A stretch of DNA of 5,626 nt, from the NCBI GenBank assembly GCA_021847855.1, contig JAJZOT010000128.1, forward strand, positions 1 to 5,626, written 5' to 3'. A program made the translations under genes and the position numbers. Below are positions 1 to 5,626 of the stretch, piece by piece; within the stretch, counting starts at the first letter, position 1; each line of letters starts with the position of its first letter. The notes beneath the pieces are model-generated. The model was not told where the DNA came from and did no database searches. It saw nothing but the letters and a program-made list of their open reading frames with translations. This DNA is from Thermoplasmata archaeon (GTDB taxonomy: Archaea > Thermoplasmatota > Thermoplasmata > Thermoplasmatales > Thermoplasmataceae).

Positions 1-37
1 TCCCCTTAATAATAAAAAAATATAAATAAATAAATTA
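1..37 (-). terminator. T-rich archaeal terminator after the solute-binding protein gene
   Basis: Immediately after the TAA stop (38-40), the minus-strand RNA would read a U-rich stretch that includes seven T in a row (plus-strand A run at 14-20) flanked by further T-rich sequence. Archaeal RNA polymerase terminates on such tracts without needing a hairpin. If permease genes follow to the left, this tract could give partial termination and more binding protein than permease; that is an inference. Confidence 0.55.
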
Positions 38-2974
38 TTAAGATTTTTTCCTCCTGCTTCTGACCACTAACGCAGCTGCTGCTATTACTATTATCGCCAC
101 AACAACGCCTATAATGACATAGTCAAGGTAGTTTGTCGTTGTTACAGGTTTTACAACAGGTGCTACTAATGTTATGTTGTCTCCAAAGATGGTAGCATTG
201 TTCGAAGTTGCACTAACTGTTATACCAGCTAGGTCCTGGGTCAGCAATGTAGAACTGATGTTACCGGTTGCCTTGAAAGTAAAGACAGCTATTCCTGCTG
301 AATTAGTAGTTAGAGTAAGTGGTGATACTGCTGACATGTTTACAGGGTTCGACAAGGTTAGCGTCAGTGTTGCGCCGGCATATGGCGGATCAGATGTCCC
401 GTTCACAGTGTCAACAGTAAACGTTATTGTCCCAGTTTGTCCGGTAGTGTATGACTTAGCATTCACTGAATAAGAGATGTGAAGGGCAACACCATTTACT
501 AGAAGTATATTTATTGACGATATTCCAGCTCCAGTTTCAGGTGCATTGGGTTGAACTGCTGCGGCTGTTATAGTCACTGTTTGGTTGGTAGCGGTCACGA
601 CAGCTCCAGTAGCATTACAGCTCTTCATATCCTCAGCGAGGTAGGAAGCCACATAGTATTCCCAGGTTGCCTGTCCCTTGGAGTTGGTGACGAGGTTATT
701 CGAGGTAACATTTATTATACCTCCATATGGAGCCGAGAAACCGACAGTCAGATCAGCACCGGCTACTGTGCTTGTGCCATTCCAGACTGTGAATGTAACA
801 TTACCATATGTTCCAGCAGTGAATGTAGAGCCGGAGTCAAGTACTTCAGTTACCGATAGATTGTATTTGGGCTGAACCACTGTAGTGTGGTGCGTGTGTA
901 TTGAAAAGAACTGCCAGTACCAGTAGATATAAAGTGCATTAGTCTCAGTAAATGAGTAATTAGTAAAGGTGGTTGTCTGCAGTGGAACAAGGTCGGTTCC
1001 GTATCCTATGTTTATCATGAAAGCCTCATCTATCATAAGAGACTGGAGGTATTTTATGTCATGCTGAGCAACTGAGAAATTGTTTGTGTTTGCAGCCTGT
1101 GTTGTTAGATTGTCAAAGAGATTCTGGACCTGTGTTCCGGTTAAGTTCTGTCCATTGACGCTCAAGGATGAGAATGGGCCCACATATTCATTCGTCGGTA
1201 TCCCGTAAGCAGGATTGACGAACTCCTGGCAACCAAGTGATGGATTTGCAGATGCAGTAGATATTCCCAAAACGGCCATATCATATCCATTGGTTGCACC
1301 GTTTGATGAAATTGTACTGTCGATATTTGATATCAAAGTTGTAAAAGCCTCCTCCTTGATTATTGCTTTAACTCCAAGCAGGTTCCAGTCCTGGATTGCA
1401 GCTTCTATATCTTCTATGTTGTTAGGAGCAACTGCACCGACGGTTGTCTGTATGACTATACAGACCTGTGTGCCATTATACAGTAATCCATGGGAAGTAT
1501 TGGTCATTCCGGGAATCGAATCGATCAGTTGAGCTGCTTTAGCCAAGTCAAAGGTGTATTCAGGGGCTGAAGCATTCACGAACAGTGTGTTTGAAGGATT
1601 AATTGGGTTGGAGGACAAATATCCGTATCCGTCAGCTATCACACTTGCCATATATGATGTAGGGGTCGCATAGTTAAGCCCCTGCCTGAAAGCTGTTATA
1701 TTTAAAGGAGCATCTCTGGTATTTATCCTGAAATACCCATAAGCGCTTGACAGCTTTTTGTAGATGACTGAACCGGGGGTAGTGGAAACCTGTGGAAGGA
1801 AGCTTGGATCCGGTGAAAGGGATGTTGTATCCACCTGTCCCTTTTCATATGCGCCTATTAATCCGGATTCTGATGAATAGAACGGCATCGCTATTTCATA
1901 GAATTTAGGTGTATACTGTCTAAGCCCACTTGATGCGTTTGCATACTGCACGAAATAGTGCGGGTTAGCATAGAATTTCTCGCACTGAGACGGTATGATT
2001 TCTCCATTTGGTATTCCGTAATTGTTTGTTACCATGAATGGTCCAGTACCGACCAGTCCAGGAACCGCACCTGTTGCAACACTCCATCCAAGATTCCAGG
2101 AATAATATCCCGCAGTCTGGTTAACTACTGTTGTGTTTGTTGTGCAGTTCCATAGGCCAACATCATTGAAATTATGGTATCTCCAGATATGATATGGAAG
2201 TATATCATTTGTCAATGAATCTGGCAATATCAGGAGTGTTTGCTTTGTGACAAAGACCTTGACTGAAAGGTTACCGTTGGGTATGACATTGACAACATTT
2301 GCCCATATACCAAAACCAGCCTCCATCCTCCAGGAACAAACAACATCAGCTGATTGCAGATAGTATGTTAGCATCTTTGTCGGTTTGTAAGATTTGAATG
2401 TGTGGGTTGTCAGATTGCTAGCCACATAGTAAGATGTAACATTTGAAAACATGTATGACTGGGTTGCATTTGCAGCGGTCCAGTCAGTCCACTGCACATT
2501 TGGCCTTAAGTTTATGGTATAAACGTACGAATAATTTTCACTGCAATTTGTTACGACGTCAAAAGTTGTGTTGTTTGTGGTAACATGCGTAACTGTATAA
2601 TTAGTTGCAAGCCATGGAATAGTTGTGCCGTTTGGCAGGTCGGTGAACATCGAATCGTATATTTCATCGATTGCATAAACGTCGCAGTACGTATTTGCCG
2701 GGAAATAGTTCAGCGTGTTTACGTTACAGTCGATACCCATGTAGAAAGTACCATTTGTATATCCCGGTTCATGGTACGTGTTTGTTGGGTACGTCCAATT
2801 AGCCGTAGTTGTCGTAAACGACCTCGCTGACGAAGCGCCGTTGACTGTTGACGCCAAGCTATAGCTCTTCACATTGCTACTAGACACATTCCCTGCTCCA
2901 CTGACCAAGGCAAAAGCGGTGCCCACCATCAGTACAGACAGGAAAATAGATATCACTATTTTTCTGTGATCCAT
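38..2974 (-). CDS. Membrane-anchored ABC transporter solute-binding protein, family 5 (Dpp/Opp type)
   Basis: This is probably the extracellular ligand-capture subunit of a peptide-type ABC importer. Residue numbers count from a GTG at 2983; subtract 3 for the preferred ATG at 2974. Residues 4-30 form a signal peptide (MDHRK, then a hydrophobic stretch). Residues about 78-690 match SBP_bac_5: TLNYFP, an IYDSMF block, YTINLRPNVQW, ADVV, ILPYHIW, GTGPF and AFRQGLNYAT follow in the family's order. Two Ig-like domains (about 710-808 and 836-940) form a stalk, followed by a Thr-rich linker, a membrane helix (953-974) and a basic tail RSRRKKS. This layout is known for archaeal di/oligopeptide-binding proteins. 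About 36 N-X-S/T sequons and nine cysteines lie in the ectodomain, and only about 92 of 981 residues are D/E/K/R, fitting an acidic exterior. The ATG is chosen because a TATA box is centred 26-27 bases upstream, implying a leaderless mRNA. The ligand is unknown. Permease genes, if linked, would lie beyond the left edge. Confidence 0.92.
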   Translation of the reverse strand: MDHRKIVISIFLSVLMVGTAFALVSGAGNVSSSNVKSYSLASTVNGASSARSFTTTTANWTYPTNTYHEPGYTNGTFYMGIDCNVNTLNYFPANTYCDVYAIDEIYDSMFTDLPNGTTIPWLATNYTVTHVTTNNTTFDVVTNCSENYSYVYTINLRPNVQWTDWTAANATQSYMFSNVTSYYVASNLTTHTFKSYKPTKMLTYYLQSADVVCSWRMEAGFGIWANVVNVIPNGNLSVKVFVTKQTLLILPDSLTNDILPYHIWRYHNFNDVGLWNCTTNTTVVNQTAGYYSWNLGWSVATGAVPGLVGTGPFMVTNNYGIPNGEIIPSQCEKFYANPHYFVQYANASSGLRQYTPKFYEIAMPFYSSESGLIGAYEKGQVDTTSLSPDPSFLPQVSTTPGSVIYKKLSSAYGYFRINTRDAPLNITAFRQGLNYATPTSYMASVIADGYGYLSSNPINPSNTLFVNASAPEYTFDLAKAAQLIDSIPGMTNTSHGLLYNGTQVCIVIQTTVGAVAPNNIEDIEAAIQDWNLLGVKAIIKEEAFTTLISNIDSTISSNGATNGYDMAVLGISTASANPSLGCQEFVNPAYGIPTNEYVGPFSSLSVNGQNLTGTQVQNLFDNLTTQAANTNNFSVAQHDIKYLQSLMIDEAFMINIGYGTDLVPLQTTTFTNYSFTETNALYIYWYWQFFSIHTHHTTVVQPKYNLSVTEVLDSGSTFTAGTYGNVTFTVWNGTSTVAGADLTVGFSAPYGGIINVTSNNLVTNSKGQATWEYYVASYLAEDMKSCNATGAVVTATNQTVTITAAAVQPNAPETGAGISSINILLVNGVALHISYSVNAKSYTTGQTGTITFTVDTVNGTSDPPYAGATLTLTLSNPVNMSAVSPLTLTTNSAGIAVFTFKATGNISSTLLTQDLAGITVSATSNNATIFGDNITLVAPVVKPVTTTNYLDYVIIGVVVAIIVIAAAALVVRSRRKKS

Positions 2975-2994
2975 GCCAACCACATACTAATTAA

Positions 2995-3010
2995 TGTTTA
3001 TAAATATTTC
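2995..3010 (-). promoter_or_regulatory. TATA box and upstream element for the solute-binding protein gene
   Basis: Read on the minus strand, GAAATATTTATAAAC contains TTTATAAA (2997-3004), preceded by an A-rich stretch that could serve as a BRE. The box centre is about 26-27 bases before the A of the ATG at 2974 but only 17-18 before the upstream GTG at 2983. Archaeal transcription starts roughly 25-28 bases after the TATA centre, so the transcript should begin at or within a few bases of the ATG. No Shine-Dalgarno sequence precedes that ATG. The assignment rests on position and sequence only. Confidence 0.72.
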
Positions 3011-3245
3011 TAAGGCCCGGAATCTGATGGGAGCAATAATAATACTTGATCGTTAAGTAACACAAGAAATATAGAATCACCACTTAACCTGATAATTTGT
3101 GATCAATCATCTGTCATCTGAACAATTTCGAAACGTTGGTCCGTGATTTATGACTGATATTATTAACAATTTCTCAATTCGCAATAAATTGAACCTTAAA
3201 ATTCTCTCCCTTCAGCCAAACCTATTTCTTTAATCTTAACCGATT
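3011..3245. other. Core of the divergent intergenic region, no gene seen
   Basis: Together with the promoters at either end this makes up the gap of about 313 bases between the two divergent genes. I see no open reading frame with a convincing start, no tRNA and no strong hairpin. Small repeats are present: a tandem TCATCTG pair (3107-3120), a direct AACAATTTC pair (3121-3129 and 3165-3173), and an inverted GTTAAGT/ACTTAAC pair (3052-3058 and 3082-3088). All are short enough to arise by chance in AT-rich DNA, though any could be a regulator site for one of the flanking promoters. Confidence 0.4.
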
Positions 3246-3264
3246 GGAGGTAAAGTATAAAATA
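3246..3264 (+). promoter_or_regulatory. TATA box with purine-rich upstream element for the small membrane protein gene
   Basis: TATAAAAT lies at 3256-3263, preceded by the purine-rich GGAGGTAAAG at 3246-3255, which fits a BRE position. The box centre is about 28 bases before the ATG at 3288, so transcription should start at or just before that ATG. The GGAGG resembles a Shine-Dalgarno site, but no start codon lies 5-12 bases after it and it sits upstream of the TATA box, so it should not be in the mRNA. Confidence 0.65.
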
Positions 3265-3287
3265 AACGTTTCCTTTTAGGTTCAGAG

Positions 3288-3548
3288 ATGAAATTATCTG
3301 CATTCAAGAAAGAAATTTTCTGGATTATCGTTAATTTTGCTGAAATAATATTGGTTCTTCTTCTTTATGAATACTTATATAACAGTATAACACCCAAAGA
3401 ACTGACTGCATTTGGATCTACTATTCAATGGGCCGCATCAATCAGCTATCTCATCTTTATTTTCTCAATTGTTGCAATACTGGTCCAGGGAGTAATCTTT
3501 GCCTTAAAAATTGTATCCGTTGTTCTTAAACTAGATCAGGCGAACTGA
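3288..3548 (+). CDS. Small two-helix membrane protein of unknown function
   Basis: This 86-residue protein is not recognised. It opens with a short basic segment (MKLSAFKKE), followed by a hydrophobic helix at about residues 9-30, a polar loop at about 31-47 (YNSITPKELTAFGS), and a second, long hydrophobic stretch at about 48-79, ending in a short polar tail. A two-pass inner membrane protein with both ends on the cytoplasmic side is the simplest topology. There are no cysteines, histidines or obvious catalytic motifs. Support for it being a real gene comes from a well-placed TATA box about 28 bases before the ATG, a continuous hydrophobic pattern and its position in otherwise empty DNA. G+C is 86 of 261 bases (33%), below the neighbouring solute-binding gene. 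It is transcribed away from that gene and converges on the ATPase gene, so it is probably monocistronic. It could be lineage-restricted. Confidence 0.72.
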   Translation: MKLSAFKKEIFWIIVNFAEIILVLLLYEYLYNSITPKELTAFGSTIQWAASISYLIFIFSIVAILVQGVIFALKIVSVVLKLDQAN

Positions 3549-3590
3549 TGCTTTACATTTGATACATAAAAGTTCAGTGGCTGATGTCTG

Positions 3591-3606
3591 GTTAAATATT
3601 TTTGAA
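3591..3606 (+). terminator. Possible T-rich terminator after the small membrane protein gene
   Basis: A TTAAATATTTTTG tract with five consecutive T (3599-3603) lies about 50 bases after the TGA stop. It is a modest match to the T-tract terminators used by archaea, and no other T run occurs on the plus strand before the convergent gene begins. Weak evidence. Confidence 0.3.
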
Positions 3607-3699
3607 AATGGCAGATAGAGCTTAGTAATATTTATCACATAATAGAGGCTACCTTATTAAGTCACAGTTACAGTAATAATTAAACCCCCTGGATTATTG

Positions 3700-3715
3700 T
3701 GGAAAAAACAAAAAT
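3700..3715 (-). terminator. T-rich terminator after the ATPase gene
   Basis: Directly after the TAA stop (3716-3718) the minus strand reads ATTTTTGTTTTTTCC, two T runs separated by one G. This is the strongest T tract near the gene and a typical archaeal termination signal. It also separates the ATPase transcript from the convergent small membrane protein gene. Confidence 0.55.
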
Positions 3716-5101
3716 TTATCCCACAGGCTTTCTGAAATCAAGATCATGCTGCATTCTATTTATGTTCACAAGAGTTGCCTCGTCGGTCTCGAAGCGAAAA
3801 CCAGATTTTGAATATATAACCAGAATGTCCTTTCTATCATTTTTTTTCCATGGAAACTCCGAAGCCTTTCTAATCAGCGAGGTTAGATCATCTCTTTCAA
3901 CCGGTTTATCTGACCAGACTGCTGACATAAAATAAACCTTTGAATCCTCGTTGCTAACTGCAACACCATCTATTTCGATGTCCCTGTTCCACCACTGACC
4001 AATAATAGTTTTATGGTTGTAATTTACACCTGATATCATGGATAGGTGCTGCAGGGCAATTTCAGAGAAGACTGGGGCAACAAAATCATTTAATCCTGCC
4101 ATAATGGAAGATACTGTAGTTTCGTAGTCTCCGAGCAGAAGATCATTCCTGTATTGTGAAACAAATTTGAACCAGAATCGGTTGAAATTATCTTCTATGA
4201 AATATTTGAAATTTCTGCCATGCACGGAATCAAGTACCGGTCTCTTCTTTTCGATCAGACCATTGGGATACAATACCTTTGATATTATATTCGATACCTC
4301 CTCCCTTTCTCCACTCAAGGATTTTGCGATTTCCTCAGAGGTAAATATTTCCTTTGATATCATTTCCAGAATGGATTTAGCCTTGTTCATATATTTACCC
4401 ATGTCGCTTATCCTTTTCAGTGGCAGGTCAAAAAGATAGCCCACTGGATGCAGTATCTCACTTTTAATTCTATCCACCAGGTATCCTTCCCCTGAAATTC
4501 TCGATAATGTTAGAGGATATTTTCCAAACACGGCGTAGGTTGCAACAGCATCTTTTGGAAGAAAACCCGCCATTAAGGGAAGACTGTCTTTGTACTGGAT
4601 ATAACTTAAATTGATAACTAGGTCTGGAAGAACGCTATCAGGCTTATCCCTTCTTGAAATTGAATCAAAAACGCTTGAGACAGGTGAGATGAGCACTATC
4701 ATCAGATTAGCCGAAACATTCAGCCCGAGCCACCACATCCTGAAATCATGTATAAAAGAAGGCTCAAATTTCTGTACAAAATCGAATTCATCTATAACAA
4801 CAAGAAGCCTGCTTAAAACTGCCATCTCCTGGAGGACAAGAAATAGATCCCTTGGGGTTTCCGGTTCCTTGCGATTGATATTACTGTCATATCTTTTAAC
4901 CTGAATCCACAGGTTATGGACCAGGTCTCTCTGATTATATCCAGTAGGCACCAGGTAGATATATCTCGTTTGTGGTATAACCTGCTTAAGGAGTTCAGTT
5001 TTTCCAGAACCGTGTGGGCCAAAAACTATTACAAGTTGTTTGTCGCCCCTTGCATAAATCTGCTTTAACCTGGAAATCTCATTCAATCTGTTCAGGAACA
5101 T
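3716..5101 (-). CDS. Archaeal P-loop ATPase (ATPase_2 family) with C-terminal DUF234-like domain
   Basis: A cytosolic NTPase of the archaeal STAND-like ATPase_2 group; no cellular role is established for this group. Numbering is from ATG 5101 (461 residues). The opening MFLNRLNEISRL is the family's usual start. Walker A is GPHGSGKT (28-35) and Walker B is LLVVIDEFDF, with D104 and E105. A helix-turn-helix-like segment follows at about 252-300. The DUF234 part shows FNRFWFKFV (306-314) and GQWWNRDIEID (368-378). In relatives the EID aspartate pairs with a later E-x-K (often ECKW) in a PD-(D/E)XK-like fold; here that site reads MSAVW (392-396), so glutamate and lysine are gone. The usual GR of the SPLYGR motif is also absent, with SVLPDLV at that position. 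A TTG at 5176 or an ATG at 5134 would add 25 or 11 residues. No start has a clear Shine-Dalgarno site, and only a weak TATA-like ATGATATTCT (5125-5134) precedes the ATG at 5101. No partner gene is adjacent. Confidence 0.88.
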   Translation of the reverse strand: MFLNRLNEISRLKQIYARGDKQLVIVFGPHGSGKTELLKQVIPQTRYIYLVPTGYNQRDLVHNLWIQVKRYDSNINRKEPETPRDLFLVLQEMAVLSRLLVVIDEFDFVQKFEPSFIHDFRMWWLGLNVSANLMIVLISPVSSVFDSISRRDKPDSVLPDLVINLSYIQYKDSLPLMAGFLPKDAVATYAVFGKYPLTLSRISGEGYLVDRIKSEILHPVGYLFDLPLKRISDMGKYMNKAKSILEMISKEIFTSEEIAKSLSGEREEVSNIISKVLYPNGLIEKKRPVLDSVHGRNFKYFIEDNFNRFWFKFVSQYRNDLLLGDYETTVSSIMAGLNDFVAPVFSEIALQHLSMISGVNYNHKTIIGQWWNRDIEIDGVAVSNEDSKVYFMSAVWSDKPVERDDLTSLIRKASEFPWKKNDRKDILVIYSKSGFRFETDEATLVNINRMQHDLDFRKPVG

Positions 5102-5176
5102 CTGATAATATACAATGCGCAAAGAGAATATCATACTTTCGATGAATCCTGACTTTCGAAAAACTTCAAATGCCAA

Positions 5177-5364
5177 TTTAGAAAGGGATAATTTCTAAAC
5201 TGTAACCTATTGGAATTTTCCTTAACATTCATTGAAAAAATGAAAAAGTAAGTGAAGACTATTTCTTTAAAAAATTTGTTCTAAATAAAGCATCTTGACT
5301 GCATATTGAATCTATGAATGAACATTAATAGAAGTCAAATGTTGCAATGAATAAGATGGTGAAA
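5177..5364. other. AT-rich intergenic spacer with T tracts, no gene seen
   Basis: This lies between the ATPase gene and the truncated regulator gene, both on the minus strand. It contains no open reading frame longer than about 15 codons from an ATG and no tRNA. TTTAGAAATTAT on the minus strand (about 5185-5196) is a possible weak TATA element for the ATPase gene, but its spacing to any candidate start is not ideal. The gap length and internal T runs argue against tight co-transcription of the two genes. Confidence 0.4.
5235..5280 (-). terminator. Possible T-rich terminator region for the truncated regulator gene
   Basis: On the minus strand there are three T runs, six T at 5269-5274, five at 5243-5247 and six at 5235-5240, beginning about 90 bases after the regulator gene's stop. 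Such clusters commonly end archaeal transcripts. The distance from the stop codon makes this tentative. Confidence 0.35.
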
Positions 5365-5626
5365 TTATTTTATTGAGTATACCTTCCTTCTCATATCGTG
5401 CAGATCCGGTCTCTCATGGATTCTGCCATCAGTAATCAGGTTACTAAGGGCATTCTGGATAGTCCTTCTTGAAAGGCCTGAGATACCTGCTATTCTTCCC
5501 TGATCCATAGGCCCGTTTTGCTGTAAAAGAAAAAGTATGAATTTGGATGCAGGCCCACCAGAAGTTTCGTCTGAGCCAGTGCTGATACCGAATGTATCAC
5601 CGCGAAGGCCAAGCCTCTGGCTGGCC
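5365..5626 (-). CDS. C-terminal part of a winged-helix DNA-binding protein (cut by window edge)
   Basis: The last 86 codons are visible, with the first whole codon at 5623-5625 and the TAA stop at 5365-5367. The start lies beyond the right edge. The first 25 or so residues (ASQRLGLRGDTFGIS, then a Ser/Gly/Thr-rich GSDETSGGP) look like a flexible linker. The final 60 form a winged helix-turn-helix: helix 1 KFILFLLQQNG, helix 2 DQGRIAGIS, recognition helix LSRRTIQNALSNLITDGRI, then a wing ERPDLHDMRRKVYSIK. The D-x-RRK-x-Y ending is common in MarR/ArsR-like folds of bacteria and archaea. I infer a transcription regulator or other DNA-binding protein; the missing N-terminal part prevents a family call. 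It lies upstream of the ATPase gene on the same strand, about 263 bases from the preferred ATPase start, and is probably a separate unit. Confidence 0.75.
   Translation of the reverse strand, partial: ASQRLGLRGDTFGISTGSDETSGGPASKFILFLLQQNGPMDQGRIAGISGLSRRTIQNALSNLITDGRIHERPDLHDMRRKVYSIK

Noticed and set aside
174..2830. Several open frames of 65-105 codons on the plus strand within the solute-binding gene
   Set aside because: They lie antisense to a long, clearly real coding region, have low-complexity or cysteine-rich translations, and lack promoters or family resemblance.
2958..2987. Short ATG-initiated frame (about 9 codons) overlapping the start of the solute-binding gene, a possible regulatory upstream ORF
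   Set aside because: The TATA box spacing puts the transcript start downstream of this ATG, so it should not be in the mRNA.
3046..3106. Inverted repeats GTTAAGT/ACTTAAC and TTGATC/GATCAA in the intergenic region, a possible operator or RNA hairpin
   Set aside because: The stems are 6-7 bp with a long loop and uneven spacing, and about one such match is expected by chance in a region this size.
3107..3173. Tandem TCATCTG pair and direct AACAATTTC repeat, considered as a CRISPR-like or regulator array
   Set aside because: Only two short copies each, no regular spacing and no unique spacers between longer repeats.
3620..3690. TATA-like sequence in the convergent spacer, considered as the promoter of a small RNA
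   Set aside because: The match is roughly palindromic AT-rich sequence with no downstream gene, hairpin or clear product.
3699..4904. Plus-strand frames of 78-97 codons and a second minus-strand frame inside the ATPase gene
   Set aside because: All overlap the ATPase coding sequence, whose motifs are intact in its own frame; their translations show no domain pattern.

Overview
The window most resembles an archaeal chromosome from the Thermoplasmata (Thermoplasma/Ferroplasma/Cuniculiplasma-like acidophiles). Four signs support this. Two genes have TATA boxes about 26-29 bases upstream of their start codons with no Shine-Dalgarno site, which is the leaderless pattern common in that group. T-rich tracts follow the genes where bacterial hairpin terminators would sit. 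There is an archaeal P-loop ATPase of the ATPase_2/DUF234 type. The large secreted protein is poor in charge, rich in N-X-S/T sequons and anchored at its C-terminus, as in archaeal ABC solute-binding proteins. The lineage is an inference; no rRNA or other marker is present.

Layout from left to right. Bases 1-37 hold a T-rich terminator. Bases 38-2974 (minus strand) encode a 978-residue family 5 (Dpp/Opp-type) solute-binding protein with a signal peptide, two tandem Ig-like stalk domains and a C-terminal membrane anchor. Bases 2975-3287 form a divergent intergenic region with one promoter at each end. Bases 3288-3548 (plus strand) encode an 86-residue, AT-rich, two-helix membrane protein of unknown function. 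A short convergent spacer with T-rich tracts follows. Bases 3716-5101 (minus strand, possibly extending to 5176) encode the ATPase_2/DUF234 protein. Its P-loop is intact, but its C-terminal PD-(D/E)XK-like site has lost the E-x-K pair. Bases 5177-5364 are an AT-rich spacer. Bases 5365-5626 (minus strand) hold the last 86 codons of a gene that continues past the right edge and ends in a winged-helix DNA-binding domain.

How the genes relate: the solute-binding protein should capture a peptide or similar ligand outside the cell and pass it to an ABC permease, but no permease or transporter ATPase gene lies in the window. Each gene appears to be its own transcription unit, and nothing links them into one pathway. 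I found no tRNA, rRNA, CRISPR array, insertion sequence or clear new multi-gene system. The most unusual points are the lost nuclease-type and arginine motifs in the ATPase, the insertion inside the solute-binding signature, the revised start sites, and the truncated regulator at the right edge.
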